64,000 nucleotides of DNA from Chryseobacterium populi (GTDB lineage: Bacteria; Bacteroidota; Bacteroidia; Flavobacteriales; Weeksellaceae), in NCBI RefSeq assembly GCF_000282115.1, contig NZ_AKJY01000002.1:117783-181782 (forward strand), read 5' to 3'. This document shows positions 9,065-18,504 of the stretch, one piece after another. Positions within the stretch are counted from its first letter, which is position 1. Every line of letters begins with the position of its first letter. Made by a program: the position numbers and the translations under genes. Under the pieces are notes generated by a model. It worked only from the letters and a program-made list of their open reading frames with translations. It did not search any database and was not told the origin of the DNA.

Positions 9065-9370
9065 TCACACTTTAATTTCAACGTCTACACCGCTTGGTAA
9101 CTCCAATTTCATTAGAGCATCCACAGTTTTAGAAGAAGAAGAATAGATATCCATCAATCTCTTGTGAGCAGAAAGCTGGAACTGTTCTCTTGCTTTTTTG
9201 TTAACGTGCGGAGATCTCAACACAGTGAAGATTCTCTTATTTGTTGGTAATGGAATAGGACCGTTTACAACAGCACCAGTAGCCTTTACCGTTTTTACGA
9301 TTTTCTCAGCAGACTTGTCTACTAAATTATAATCGTAAGATTTTAGTTTTATTCTGATTCTTTGTGACAT
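9065..9370 (-). CDS. rpsJ: 30S ribosomal protein S10
   Basis: S10 is part of the 30S head and, as NusE, of transcription antitermination complexes. The 101-residue product starts [20 protein letters not shown] and contains the conserved [23 protein letters not shown] loop region, so family and full length are certain. It is the last gene of the minus-strand str operon, 18 bp after fusA. In Proteobacteria rpsJ heads the S10 operon instead; linkage to fusA (usually with or without tuf between) is usual in other phyla, and tuf is absent here. Confidence 0.98.
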   Translation of the reverse strand: MSQRIRIKLKSYDYNLVDKSAEKIVKTVKATGAVVNGPIPLPTNKRIFTVLRSPHVNKKAREQFQLSAHKRLMDIYSSSSKTVDALMKLELPSGVDVEIKV

Positions 9371-9388
9371 TTTAATCTAATTTAAATA

Positions 9389-11506
9389 TTAACCTTTAGC
9401 CTTAGCGATTACTTCTTCAGCAACGTTTGATGGTGCTGCTTCATATTTTTCAAACTCCATAGAAGATGTAGCTCTACCAGAAGACAATGTTCTAAGTGAA
9501 GTTACATAACCAAACATTTCAGAAAGTGGAACGAAAGCTTTGATTACTTTTGCATTATTTCTGTCATCCATACCGTTTACAGTACCTCTTCTTCTGTTAA
9601 GGTCACCTACGATATCCCCCATATATTCTTCCGGAGTTACAACTTCCAGTTTCATAATAGGTTCCATGATCACAGCTTTTGCAGCTCTACCAGCTTCTTT
9701 GAATCCCATTTTTGCAGCTAATTCGAAAGATAGCTGATCCGAGTCAACCTGGTGGTAAGATCCGTCTTTCAATACAATCTTCATAGCTTCAACTTCAAAT
9801 CCGGCTAAAGGACCATTCTTCATAGATTCCTTGAAACCTTTTTCTACTGAAGGGATAAATTCTTTAGGAATGTTACCACCTTTGATTTCGTTGATGAATT
9901 CAAGACCGGTTTTACCTTCGTCAGCAGGTCCGATAGTAAATACGATATCCGCGAACTTACCTCTACCCCCAGATTGCTTTTTGTAAACTTCTCTGTGGTT
10001 AGCAGTTTGTGTAAGAGCTTCTTTGTATTCTACCTGAGGCTGCCCCTGGTTAACTTCAACTTTGAATTCTCTTCTCATACGATCTACAAGGATGTCAAGG
10101 TGAAGCTCACCCATCCCAGAGATAATCGTTTGTCCTGAAGCTTCATCAGTTTTAACCTGGAAAGTAGGATCTTCTTCAGCTAATTTAGCCAGAGCATTAC
10201 CCATTTTATCCTGGTCAGCTTTAGTTTTAGGCTCAACAGCGATACCAATTACCGGATCAGGGAAAATCATCGATTCAAGAACGATTGGATTTTTCTCGTC
10301 TGATAAAGTATCTCCTGTTTTAATATCTTTAAATCCCACAGCTGCACCAATATCTCCTGCTTCAATATATTCTACAGGATTTTGCTTGTTAGCGTGCATC
10401 TGATAGATTCTTGAGATTCTTTCTTTGTTTCCGGATCTTGTGTTAAGAACATAAGAACCAGCATCAAGTCTTCCAGAGTAAGCTCTGAAGAATGCTAATC
10501 TTCCCACGAACGGGTCAGTAGCAATCTTAAATGCTAATGCAGAAAAAGGCTCTTTTACATCCGGCTTTCTTGTGATCTCAGCATCTGTATCAGGGTTTGT
10601 ACCTGTAATATCATCTTTATCCATTGGAGAAGGAAGATATTTACAAACTGCATCAAGCATAAACTGTACTCCTTTGTTTTTGAAAGAAGAACCACAAGTC
10701 ATTGGAATGATAGAAAGATCAATTGTAGCTTTTCTTAATGCTTCGTTGATTTCTTCTTCAGAAATTGAATCCGGATCTTCGAAGAATTTCTCCATCAAAG
10801 TCTCATCATAGTCAGCTACAGCTTCTACTAATTTCTCTCTGTATTCTAAAACTTCATCTTTCATGTCTTCAGGAATCGGCACTACTTCGAAAGTAGCTCC
10901 TTGTCCTGCTTCATCCCAGATGATAGCTCTGTTTTTAATTAAGTCTACAACACCTTTAAAATCTTCTTCAGCACCGATTGGTAAAACGATTGGAACTGCA
11001 TTAGATCCTAACATTTCTTTAACCTGTTTTACCACGTTAAGGAAGTCAGCACCTTGTCTGTCCATTTTGTTTACGAATCCCATTCTCGCAACTTTATAGT
11101 TGTCAGCAAGCCTCCAGTTTGTTTCAGACTGAGGCTCTACTCCATCTACTGCAGAGAATAAGAATACCAAACCATCTAATACTCTTAAAGATCTGTTTAC
11201 TTCTACTGTAAAGTCAACGTGTCCCGGTGTATCGATGATGTTGAAGTGGTAAGGTTTAGTTTCAGGAAGAGCTTTTCCCTGATCAGTAGGGAAATTCCAG
11301 CTACAAGTAGTGGCAGCAGAAGTAATGGTAATACCTCTTTCTGCTTCTTGCTCCATCCAGTCCATTGTAGCGGCACCTTCGTGAACCTCACCAATCTTGT
11401 GGGTTTTTCCTGTATAGAATAAAATTCTTTCTGTTGTGGTAGTTTTACCGGCATCAATGTGAGCAGCAATACCAATATTTCTTGTAAATTTAAGATCTCT
11501 TGCCAT
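9389..11506 (-). CDS. fusA: Elongation factor G
   Basis: EF-G is the GTPase that drives ribosomal translocation and, with RRF, recycling. The 705-residue length is normal. The G1 motif is [14 protein letters not shown] (residues 15-28), G2/G3 are visible as [11 protein letters not shown] and DTPGHVDF, and G4 is NKMD. Domain II to V sequences follow, including [11 protein letters not shown] and the C-terminal [19 protein letters not shown]. It lies 6 bp after rpsG and 18 bp before rpsJ, the expected str order. Nothing unusual is seen. Confidence 0.99.
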   Translation of the reverse strand: MARDLKFTRNIGIAAHIDAGKTTTTERILFYTGKTHKIGEVHEGAATMDWMEQEAERGITITSAATTCSWNFPTDQGKALPETKPYHFNIIDTPGHVDFTVEVNRSLRVLDGLVFLFSAVDGVEPQSETNWRLADNYKVARMGFVNKMDRQGADFLNVVKQVKEMLGSNAVPIVLPIGAEEDFKGVVDLIKNRAIIWDEAGQGATFEVVPIPEDMKDEVLEYREKLVEAVADYDETLMEKFFEDPDSISEEEINEALRKATIDLSIIPMTCGSSFKNKGVQFMLDAVCKYLPSPMDKDDITGTNPDTDAEITRKPDVKEPFSALAFKIATDPFVGRLAFFRAYSGRLDAGSYVLNTRSGNKERISRIYQMHANKQNPVEYIEAGDIGAAVGFKDIKTGDTLSDEKNPIVLESMIFPDPVIGIAVEPKTKADQDKMGNALAKLAEEDPTFQVKTDEASGQTIISGMGELHLDILVDRMRREFKVEVNQGQPQVEYKEALTQTANHREVYKKQSGGRGKFADIVFTIGPADEGKTGLEFINEIKGGNIPKEFIPSVEKGFKESMKNGPLAGFEVEAMKIVLKDGSYHQVDSDQLSFELAAKMGFKEAGRAAKAVIMEPIMKLEVVTPEEYMGDIVGDLNRRRGTVNGMDDRNNAKVIKAFVPLSEMFGYVTSLRTLSSGRATSSMEFEKYEAAPSNVAEEVIAKAKG

Positions 11507-11512
11507 TTCAGA

Positions 11513-11989
11513 TTAGAATTTAAAGTGTGAAAACGCTTTGTTAGCTTCCGCCATTTTGTGAGTATCACTCTTTTTCTTGTAAGCAGCACCTTCTTCTCTG
11601 GAAGCAGCTACCACTTCATTAGCTAATTTCAAAGCCATAGACTTATCATTTCTAGCTTTTGAATATTTGATTAACCATTTCATTGCCATAGAAATTTTTC
11701 TGTCAGCTCTGATTGGCATTGGGATCTGGAAGTTAGCTCCACCTACTCTTCTGGAACGTACTTCTACGTGAGGCATTACATTTGTTAATGCATCTTTCCA
11801 GATTTCAAGGGCTGTTTTCTCGTTATCTCCTTTTTTAGTTTCTACGATATCTAATGCATCATAGAAAATTTTGAATGCGATAGACTTTTTACCGTCAAGC
11901 ATTAAGTTGTTTACGAATCTTGTTACCAACTGATCATTAAACTTTGGATCTGGTAACAACGGTCTTTTTTTCGCTTTTGTCTTTCTCAT
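11513..11989 (-). CDS. rpsG: 30S ribosomal protein S7
   Basis: S7 nucleates assembly of the 30S head and binds the 3' domain of 16S rRNA. The 158-residue product begins [17 protein letters not shown] and has the family blocks [28 protein letters not shown] and a C-terminal [19 protein letters not shown]. It is in the usual place, 23 bp after rpsL and 6 bp before fusA. Confidence 0.98.
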   Translation of the reverse strand: MRKTKAKKRPLLPDPKFNDQLVTRFVNNLMLDGKKSIAFKIFYDALDIVETKKGDNEKTALEIWKDALTNVMPHVEVRSRRVGGANFQIPMPIRADRKISMAMKWLIKYSKARNDKSMALKLANEVVAASREEGAAYKKKSDTHKMAEANKAFSHFKF

Positions 11990-12012
11990 TGTTTCTGTAC
12001 CTTATTTAATGA

Positions 12013-12426
12013 TTATTTTTTCTTTCCTTTTGCTGGTGCAGCAGCTGCCTGACCTGGTTTAGGTCTCTTAGCTCCATACTTCGATCTTCTCTGTGTTCTT
12101 CCATTTACACCTGCAGTGTCTAAAGCACCTCTTACGATGTGGTAACGTACTCCCGGTAGGTCTTTCACCCTTCCGCCTCTCACCAATACTATCGAGTGCT
12201 CCTGAAGATTATGTCCTTCGCCCGGGATGTAGGCGTTAACTTCTTTTCCGTTAGAAAGTCTTACCCTTGCTACTTTTCTAAGTGCAGAGTTAGGTTTCTT
12301 AGGAGTGGTAGTATATACTCTCGTACATACACCTCGTCTTTGTGGACAAGAATCAAGGGCAGCCGATTTGCTCTTCTTGGCAAGCGTGGCTCTTCCTTTT
12401 CTTACTAATTGTTGAATAGTAGGCAT
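12013..12426 (-). CDS. rpsL: 30S ribosomal protein S12
   Basis: S12 sits at the decoding centre and determines streptomycin sensitivity. The 137-residue product starts [13 protein letters not shown], and contains [15 protein letters not shown] and the [11 protein letters not shown] region. Lysines at both positions where streptomycin-resistance substitutions occur (TPKKPNS and GGRVKDLPG) are the wild-type residue. The Lys/Ala-rich C-terminal tail (about 15 residues) is typical of Bacteroidetes S12. It is the first gene of the operon, with a clear promoter at 12451-12480. Confidence 0.98.
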   Translation of the reverse strand: MPTIQQLVRKGRATLAKKSKSAALDSCPQRRGVCTRVYTTTPKKPNSALRKVARVRLSNGKEVNAYIPGEGHNLQEHSIVLVRGGRVKDLPGVRYHIVRGALDTAGVNGRTQRRSKYGAKRPKPGQAAAAPAKGKKK

Positions 12427-12450
12427 TTAATTGCTTTTTATTTTAGGCTG

Positions 12451-12480
12451 CAAATTTAATAATAATTTTTTAATTGACAA
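12451..12480 (-). promoter_or_regulatory. str operon promoter (Bacteroidetes type)
   Basis: On the minus strand a TTG (-33, plus-strand CAA at 12478-12480) is separated by 19 bp from TAAATTTG (-7, plus-strand CAAATTTA at 12451-12458), 25 bp upstream of the rpsL start. Confidence 0.75.
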
Positions 12481-12535
12481 GCTGTTATATATAAATTCTC
12501 TTTTTTATTAAAAATTAATTAACAGATACTTAGCC

Positions 12536-14128
12536 TTAATCAAAGATTGTCACCTTTACATTTTTATTCCAGTTAAAATTTCTGATGTTTTGTTTTAGCG
12601 CTTGAATATCCCGCCCACCTATAGAATAAACCGATACTTCATCTCTGGCAACCATCGTTTTATTCCGGATCTTTAAAACGGCCGCTTTCTTCCAGGTTTC
12701 CGGAACATACCCCTGAAGCCATTCTTCATAGACAATGGCAATTTTATAATGGTTAGTTCTGCCATATTGTGTCAGAAAATCTTCAAATCTTGTATCAAAT
12801 ACCCTTTTATTTTCGTTAAAAGGAATCATTTCTTTGGAACCAAGCCCTGCGATATCCAATAAATGTATATCCGTATAATAGGTAATGGCTCCAATATCAT
12901 TGGCTACAACCTTTGAGGTATTATAATAGGTATGCAAAAACTTAGCAGACTGGATCTGCTGTTCATAAATGTTTTTTCCACCATTAATAATCATCCAGTG
13001 TGAAATCCAGCATTTATAGATGAGTAATAGCACATTCATCAAAATTAAGAAACTGACCAGTCTTTCTTTTTTAATATCGTTTTTAAAATCCGTAAAAAGC
13101 GAACTGACCTTTGGAATAAGCGCCATTGAAAAACCTGTGAGAATATATGCCTCATATCTGAACAGCCCTTTCAGGTCTGCAAACATGGAATGACAGATCA
13201 TAAGCAATGAAAACACAATCAGAAGAAAATTCTTCCGGATTGTTTCTGTGAAACTATTTTTTTTCCCTTCCCTATATATAAGGATAGCTGACAGCACTAC
13301 TGGAAAAAAGCCGATCTTATAAAAACTTGGGTTTAATAAAAGATTATCCAGGAAAATAGTTTTAAGCTGAAAAAGCATGTTGGGCCCGAAACTTAGCTTT
13401 GTACCTTTCACCACCACCGAATTCGGAAAAAGGTAACCGTCCTGGAGATAATTGAAATAACAAAAAATAATAACCGGGATAAAACCGGCCAGCAAAACCC
13501 CTAAAGCTTCTTTCCATTTTTTAATCAGCAAAAAAGCAAAAGCCAGGATTACAAAGTAAAACATACTTTCAAAACGAACCAGCCCCATTAATAATAAGCT
13601 CCCATAAAACCCCGCAACGGAATATTTATTTTTGCTCCATCTGGAGAAACAAAAAATATTGGTCACAAAAAGGAAAACCTGAAAAACATGCTCCATCCCT
13701 GATAAAACCTGGACATACACAACGGTAAAAAAAACGGTAAAAAGTACAGCAAGTACAATTTTTTTCCATTCTTTAAAGACAACTGAATAATATCTGCTGA
13801 GTAAAAAGACGATCCCGATTCCGAAAATGATATTAAAATAAAGTGGTAATTGATCATTATTCCCAAAAATCCGTATCAGGACACTGATGAGAAATGTAAA
13901 AAGCGGAGATGAAGAGGTCGAGGAAAATTCATACGGTGTAACTCCCCAGACGGAATGTAATGCAAAATTTTTAGCCATTGCCAGATGAATATAGGCATCA
14001 TCCAGCATATATATATAATGTCCGTCAGTTTTAGAAACACTGGCAAGATAATAGTAAAAGCTTACAACACTTATTACCAGCAATGATATCCAAAAACCTG
14101 CTATTTTACTATTCCGGAAAAAACCCAT
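12536..14128 (-). CDS. Polytopic membrane protein, GT-C glycosyltransferase-like
   Basis: The 530-residue product has about ten hydrophobic helices spread through residues 8-370 and a soluble C-terminal domain of about 140 residues. Right after the first helix is MLDDAYIHLAMAKNFAL (D43, D44), an acidic pair in the first extracytoplasmic loop as in GT-C fold lipid-linked sugar transferases such as ArnT/PMT types. The C-terminal part (VVANDIGAITYYTDIHLLDIAGLGSKEM) is common in bacterial members of this group with unknown acceptor. No sugar or glycan genes are adjacent, so substrate is unknown. It is on the strand opposite to dps, and its start region (14126-14128) overlaps the dps upstream region. 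Confidence 0.65.
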   Translation of the reverse strand: MGFFRNSKIAGFWISLLVISVVSFYYYLASVSKTDGHYIYMLDDAYIHLAMAKNFALHSVWGVTPYEFSSTSSSPLFTFLISVLIRIFGNNDQLPLYFNIIFGIGIVFLLSRYYSVVFKEWKKIVLAVLFTVFFTVVYVQVLSGMEHVFQVFLFVTNIFCFSRWSKNKYSVAGFYGSLLLMGLVRFESMFYFVILAFAFLLIKKWKEALGVLLAGFIPVIIFCYFNYLQDGYLFPNSVVVKGTKLSFGPNMLFQLKTIFLDNLLLNPSFYKIGFFPVVLSAILIYREGKKNSFTETIRKNFLLIVFSLLMICHSMFADLKGLFRYEAYILTGFSMALIPKVSSLFTDFKNDIKKERLVSFLILMNVLLLIYKCWISHWMIINGGKNIYEQQIQSAKFLHTYYNTSKVVANDIGAITYYTDIHLLDIAGLGSKEMIPFNENKRVFDTRFEDFLTQYGRTNHYKIAIVYEEWLQGYVPETWKKAAVLKIRNKTMVARDEVSVYSIGGRDIQALKQNIRNFNWNKNVKVTIFD

Positions 14129-14232
14129 GTTTACAATACATTATAAAAATACCAAAGATAAGTATCATCAATCACGATCCCAATGATTTCGGTACAATAT
14201 TTCCTACATTTGTTACTATAAAAAATAAACGT

Positions 14233-14709
14233 ATGAAAAATGCCAGTATTATCGGCCTTAAGGAAGCCGACTGCAAGAACATTTCGGAAAAATTAAATAC
14301 ACTTTTAGCCAACTATTCCATATTTTATCAGAATACAAGGGGCTCACACTGGAATATCAAAGGAGATCAGTTTTTCACCCTTCATCCAAAATTTGAAGAA
14401 CTTTACAACAGCCTTGTTCTTAAAATTGATGAGATCGCTGAAAGAATATTGACGTTGGGTGCAACACCGGCTCATAATTATTCTGATTATCTGAAAGTAG
14501 CCACCATCAAAGAAAGCAAGGAAGTGACGGACGGCACAAAAAGTGTAGAAAATATCTTAAGTTCATTTAAAGTGGTGATAGACCTTCAAAGGGAGCTTTT
14601 AGACATCACAGATAAGGCAGGAGATGAAGGTACAAATTCCCAAATGAGCGATTATATCACAGAGCAGGAAAAAGAAGTCTGGATGTACAACTCTTATTTA
14701 GGGAAGTAA
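14233..14709 (+). CDS. dps: Dps-family ferritin-like protein
   Basis: Dps oxidises and stores iron in a dodecamer and protects DNA from peroxide. The product is 158 residues from ATG 14233 (MKNASIIGLKEADCKN); the open frame upstream crosses the promoter and is not part of the gene. The inter-subunit ferroxidase ligands are visible in GSHWNIKGDQFFTLHPKFEE (H39, H51, E55) and IDEIAERI (D66, E70). The N-terminal tail lacks the Lys cluster of DNA-binding Dps, so iron storage may matter more than DNA binding here. A TACATTTG at 14205-14212 is a possible -7 element, and a terminator follows the stop. Confidence 0.92.
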   Translation: MKNASIIGLKEADCKNISEKLNTLLANYSIFYQNTRGSHWNIKGDQFFTLHPKFEELYNSLVLKIDEIAERILTLGATPAHNYSDYLKVATIKESKEVTDGTKSVENILSSFKVVIDLQRELLDITDKAGDEGTNSQMSDYITEQEKEVWMYNSYLGK

Positions 14710-14734
14710 GCATAAAAAATCAATGAATTATTTC

Positions 14735-14766
14735 AAAAATCGTCTTACATTTAGACGATTTTTATT
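14735..14766 (+). terminator. Rho-independent terminator after dps
   Basis: AAAATCGTCT and AGACGATTTT form a 10-bp perfect stem with a 7-nt loop, followed by a T-rich tract. Confidence 0.8.
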
Positions 14767-14775
14767 TTTAATCAC

Positions 14776-14783
14776 TAAATTTG
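14776..14783 (+). promoter_or_regulatory. Probable -7 element for pncB
   Basis: TAAATTTG lies 16 bp upstream of the pncB ATG. No clear -33 TTG is seen at the expected spacing because the dps terminator occupies that place. Confidence 0.45.
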
Positions 14784-14799
14784 CGTTAAAATTACACAT

Positions 14800-15978
14800 A
14801 TGCACGACGTTCGATTGAATTCCATTATTGATAATGATTTCTATAAAATAACCATGCAAAACGCTGTGGTGAAGTTATTCCCCAGCTCCCTTGTAAAATA
14901 CGAATTCATCAATAGAGGTAAGCATCATTTTCCGGAAGGTTTTGATGTTGCATTAAGAGAAGCTGTGACCAAAATGGCTGAACTCAAATTAACAAAAGAT
15001 GAAAAAAAATTCTTAGCAAAAACATGTCCTTATCTTGATCTTCCTTACCTGGATTTCCTTGAAGGCTATCATTATGATCCTTCGGAAGTAAAAATCCACC
15101 AGGAAGGAGGTGACCTTTCTGTAATTGTTGAAGGGCTTTGGTACAGAACGATTCTATGGGAAGTGCCTCTGCTGTCTCTGATCAGCGAGCTTCATTATGA
15201 AATGAATCATATGGAAAGAGATTCTAATGAAGTCGTAATGAGTAAGACGGTGGAAAAAGCCGATTCATTAGGCAGGTTAGGTGTAAACTTTGCCGAGTTC
15301 GGGACAAGAAGAAGACATTCTTATAAAGTTCAGAATCTTGTAATGGAAGCCCTTACCCAAAAGAAAGACTCCACATTTATAGGAAGTTCAAACGTACATT
15401 TCGCAATGAAATATAATGTGAAACCTATCGGAACACATGCCCATGAATGGTTTATGTTTCACGCTGCTGAATATGGCTTCAAAATGGCCAACGAACTGGC
15501 CCTGGAACACTGGGTAGATGTGTACAGAGGTGACCTGGGAGTAGCGCTTTCCGATACTTATACCACAGATGTTTTCTTCCAGCAGTTTGATAAGAAATTT
15601 GCAAAACTTTTTGACGGTGTACGCCATGACAGCGGGGACCCTCTTGAATTTGCAGATAAAACCATCGCTCATTACCAGAGAAACGGAATCAATCCGTTGT
15701 TTAAATACATCATTTTTTCCGACGCGCTGAATCTTGAAAAAGTAGAGGAAATCACCAATTACTGCAGAGGAAAAATCGGGATCTCTTTCGGAATAGGAAC
15801 CAACCTTACGAACGATGTAGGCTTAAAACCTATGAATATCGTGATGAAATTAATCGGGGTACAGGCACCTAACAAAGAATGGATCCCAACAGTAAAACTT
15901 TCAGACGAACACGGAAAATATACCGGAGATCCGAAAATGATCGAACTGGCTAAAGAATTTTTAAGAATTAAAGATTAA
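14800..15978 (+). CDS. pncB: Nicotinate phosphoribosyltransferase
   Basis: The enzyme makes nicotinate mononucleotide from nicotinate and PRPP in the NAD salvage (Preiss-Handler) pathway, in the cytoplasm. The 392-residue length is that of the bacterial family. Visible blocks are DNDFYKITMQNAV (residues 11-23, substrate-binding N-terminus), EFGTRRRHSYKVQN (166-179), GTHAHEWFMFH (211-221, the AHEW segment carries the phosphorylated His in characterised members), GVRHDSGDP and FSDALNLEK. The gene has its own upstream terminator and a possible -7 element, and a YciI-like gene follows 5 bp downstream, suggesting co-transcription. Confidence 0.96.
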   Translation: MHDVRLNSIIDNDFYKITMQNAVVKLFPSSLVKYEFINRGKHHFPEGFDVALREAVTKMAELKLTKDEKKFLAKTCPYLDLPYLDFLEGYHYDPSEVKIHQEGGDLSVIVEGLWYRTILWEVPLLSLISELHYEMNHMERDSNEVVMSKTVEKADSLGRLGVNFAEFGTRRRHSYKVQNLVMEALTQKKDSTFIGSSNVHFAMKYNVKPIGTHAHEWFMFHAAEYGFKMANELALEHWVDVYRGDLGVALSDTYTTDVFFQQFDKKFAKLFDGVRHDSGDPLEFADKTIAHYQRNGINPLFKYIIFSDALNLEKVEEITNYCRGKIGISFGIGTNLTNDVGLKPMNIVMKLIGVQAPNKEWIPTVKLSDEHGKYTGDPKMIELAKEFLRIKD

Positions 15979-15983
15979 ATACC

Positions 15984-16454
15984 ATGAAACTAAAAATTTA
16001 TGCCCTCCTTGCTCTTTTTACCGCAACCATTTATAGTGCCCAACAGAAAAAAACCGAAAAAGTAAAATTTAATCAGGAGCTCGCCACTTCATTGGGTGCA
16101 GATCAATATGGAATGAAAGCTTATACCATTGTAATGCTCACGACCGGATCGACAAAAATTGATGATAAGGCCAAGATGAGTGAGCTGATGAAAGGCCATA
16201 TGTCTAATATTGGTAAACTGGCTGATGAAGGAAAAATTGTTGTAGCCGGTCCTTTCCTGGAACAAAATAAAGAAAACTATCGCGGAATGTTTATCTTCAA
16301 TACAAAATCCAAAGAAGAAGCCGAACAATGGGTAAAAACAGATCCTGCCGTACAGGCCGGAGTTTTCAGCTATGAAATATTTCCTTGGTACGGATCTGCT
16401 GCGTTGCCTTTATATCTGAAGCATCACGAAGAAATTGCAAAAGAAAATCCATAG
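15984..16454 (+). CDS. Exported YciI-like domain protein
   Basis: The 156-residue product has a signal peptide (MKLKIYALLALFTATIYSAQ) and then a ferredoxin-like YCII-related domain: AYTIVMLTTG, MKGHMSNIGKLADEGKIVVAGPF, RGMFIFNTKSKEEAEQWV and DPAVQAGVFSYEIFPWY. Cytoplasmic YciI proteins share the Hx...D/GPF arrangement, here H68-like (GHMSNI) and AGPF. The export signal is the difference from classical YciI; exported versions are common in Flavobacteriia. The function is unknown. It follows pncB by 5 bp and is probably in the same transcript. Confidence 0.8.
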   Translation: MKLKIYALLALFTATIYSAQQKKTEKVKFNQELATSLGADQYGMKAYTIVMLTTGSTKIDDKAKMSELMKGHMSNIGKLADEGKIVVAGPFLEQNKENYRGMFIFNTKSKEEAEQWVKTDPAVQAGVFSYEIFPWYGSAALPLYLKHHEEIAKENP

Positions 16455-16776
16455 ATATGGGTTTTTACAGCAACTTTTCAGAATAGGATCTGATGGAATC
16501 CTAGGGCTAAAAGCAAATATTGGCAGTAGCTTTACTGCACTGGAACTACTCTGTCTGTTAGAAAAATCAGGTCAGCAATAAAGATCTTAGTGAACATATC
16601 ATCTTTTTTAATATCTTAACGTGCATAGCACAAAAGAATCAGAAAATAAAATTCCCAATATTGTATGTACTGCGGAAACTAAAATCAGCCTGTCTCAAAA
16701 AAGTTTTATGGTGTTTGAGTTGAAGGATACATTTTTATATCATCTAAAAGAAAATCTAACTTAAAGAACAACTCCA
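16455..16776. other. Intergenic region of 322 bp
   Basis: No intact gene is seen. One plus-strand frame is open up to the TAA near 16580 and would encode a short tail (GLKANIGSSFTALELLCLL), which I do not recognise; it may be chance or an eroded gene. No clear terminator or promoter is evident except an A/T-rich segment just before the serine hydrolase gene. Confidence 0.4.
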
Positions 16777-17949
16777 ATGAACAATTATAAAATAAAGCTT
16801 ATACTCATATTGTGCAGTACCATTCTTTTTTCATGCTCTATGATAAAGAAATCTGTCGTAAAGAAAGAAGATATCCCACAAAAAAGTTCAGATCCACTCT
16901 ATCAGGAAATTCAAAAAGCTGGGTCAGAGGCTGCCAAAAAGAATCATGTTCCCGGATTAGCCGTTGCTGTAATCCGGAATGGAAAAATAGCATGGATACA
17001 GTGTATAGGCTATGCTGATGTCGCCAGCGGAAAACCAGTAACAGCACAGACTATTTTTAATATAGGCTCTATTTCAAAGTTAGTTTCTTCGTGGGGCTTC
17101 TTGCAATTGGTAGAAAAAAAATTGATAACGCTGGACGAACCCATTAATCAGTCCCTGACCCGTTGGAAAGTACCTCCATCCCCATACGATATATCTAAAG
17201 TTAACTTAAGGCGGATATTAAGTCATACAGCCGGGCTTTCCGTACATGGATACGGAGGCTCAGAGCAGGGCACTCCTCTGATGACCCTGGAAGAATCTCT
17301 TAACGGAAAAACTAAAAGAAATGGCGAAAGCGTACACCTTATAAACGAGCCGGGAACAAAATGGAAATATTCCGGCGGTGGCTATACCCTTGCACAGCTA
17401 CTTCTTGAAGAAAAAACAAAAGAAAGCTTTGCAGGCTATATGAAGAAGAGCGTCTTTCAACCCTTAGGATTAAATCACACCAGCTATGAATGGACTGAGG
17501 AAATGAAGGCCAGCTCCGCAACAGCTTATGACACCTTAGGAAAGCCTATTAAAAATAGAATATTTACAGAACAGGCTGCTGCAGGGTTACAGACAACAAT
17601 TTCAGATCTGGCCCATTTTGCAGAATTATCTATTACAACTGATTCCAAGGGATTAAATAGAGTTTTGAATCCGGAAACCATACACCTGATGGAGCAACCC
17701 GTCATTCCATTGTCTAACGATGGTGAAAGTGGTCTGGGATACAGGTTCATGAATTTTGAAGGTCTCCGAACTATAGGCCACACAGGTGAAAATATAGGCT
17801 GGAGCGCCGGAATGTTTTTGCATTTACCTACCAAAAGCGGTTTGGTCGTACTCTCTAACGGCTCTAGGGGAGACAATGTCTGGTACTCTGTCTATATGAG
17901 CTGGGTAAAAACAATAAAGGCAGTACAAACCCATCATGTGGATAATTAA
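16777..17949 (+). CDS. Serine hydrolase lipoprotein, class C beta-lactamase/PBP4* fold
   Basis: The 390-residue product is a lipoprotein (LILCSTILFSC, lipidated C20). The beta-lactamase-type catalytic motifs are SISK (S98 nucleophile, K101), YSG (Y198-G200, the YxN-type position with Gly instead of Asn) and HTG (335-337). Such beta-lactamase domain proteins include esterases, D-aminopeptidases and peptidoglycan-acting enzymes; resistance to beta-lactams cannot be claimed. The replacement of Asn in the YxN motif argues for an esterase or peptidase. It stands alone, 322 bp after the YciI-like gene and 223 bp before a small peptide gene. Confidence 0.88.
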   Translation: MNNYKIKLILILCSTILFSCSMIKKSVVKKEDIPQKSSDPLYQEIQKAGSEAAKKNHVPGLAVAVIRNGKIAWIQCIGYADVASGKPVTAQTIFNIGSISKLVSSWGFLQLVEKKLITLDEPINQSLTRWKVPPSPYDISKVNLRRILSHTAGLSVHGYGGSEQGTPLMTLEESLNGKTKRNGESVHLINEPGTKWKYSGGGYTLAQLLLEEKTKESFAGYMKKSVFQPLGLNHTSYEWTEEMKASSATAYDTLGKPIKNRIFTEQAAAGLQTTISDLAHFAELSITTDSKGLNRVLNPETIHLMEQPVIPLSNDGESGLGYRFMNFEGLRTIGHTGENIGWSAGMFLHLPTKSGLVVLSNGSRGDNVWYSVYMSWVKTIKAVQTHHVDN

Positions 17950-18172
17950 AACAATATTTACTTTTAAACGTCTGCACCATACAAGTTCAAGTTCACCACT
18001 CTATTTTCGAAAAATAAGCTAACCATATGGTAAAAGCATTCTGTGAATCTGACAAAGAAAAAAATTATCTAAATTTCAAACAAATCATTATGTAACTTCA
18101 TAGTGATTTATTTTTATTATATTAGTTATCCATTTTCAAACCAATACAATTTGCTAATAAAAAATTAATTCC

Positions 18173-18427
18173 ATGAAAAAAACAAACCTAACAAGACTTT
18201 CAAGAAAAGAACTCAAAAATGTAATGGGTGGAGATCTGCATCCTGCCCTTGATTGCTATTCAGACAGAGAATGCAGCCGTTATGGCGAAGCTCTGATTAT
18301 GTGCCCGGACGGAACATCTTCTATGACCGGCTATATGTGCATGGGTGGAACCTGTATGATCAATACCGGGTTTTGTCAACCTCCGTTAATTGAAGGTCCA
18401 ATTGGCCCAATTGACATACAACCCTAA
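18173..18427 (+). CDS. Small GG-leader peptide with six cysteines (bacteriocin-like precursor)
   Basis: The 84-residue product starts with a leader containing LSRKELKNVMGG and ending in Gly-Gly at residues 19-20, the double-glycine site recognised by C39 peptidase ABC exporters. The core (residues 21-84) contains six cysteines (C28, C34, C44, C56, C61, C68) and ends in a Pro/Ile-rich tail (PIGPIDIQP). Precursors with this leader are common in Chryseobacterium and related genera and are usually annotated bacteriocin-like. No C39 transporter, radical SAM or other maturation gene is in the window. Activity is unknown; a disulfide-rich secreted peptide is the likely product. A terminator follows the gene. 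Confidence 0.75.
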   Translation: MKKTNLTRLSRKELKNVMGGDLHPALDCYSDRECSRYGEALIMCPDGTSSMTGYMCMGGTCMINTGFCQPPLIEGPIGPIDIQP

Positions 18428-18451
18428 AGATCAAATATTTATGAATACATT

Positions 18452-18478
18452 ACCTCGTTATGATAACGAGGTTTTTTA
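18452..18478 (+). terminator. Rho-independent terminator after the GG-leader peptide gene
   Basis: ACCTCGTTA and TAACGAGGT form a 9-bp stem with a very short loop, followed by TTTTTT. Confidence 0.85.
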
Positions 18479-18504
18479 TTATATTTAAACAAACTAAACA
18501 CACC

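Noticed and set aside
11203..11589. 128-codon Leu-rich frame on the minus strand
   Set aside because: It overlaps fusA and rpsG in another frame; composition is that of a shadow frame.
16480..16582. Possible eroded transposase or gene tail in the 322-bp gap
   Set aside because: Translation gives no recognisable family; no inverted repeats or target duplications.
16777..17949. Beta-lactam resistance gene
   Set aside because: The fold is shared by esterases and peptidases, and the YxN motif reads YSG; resistance cannot be claimed.
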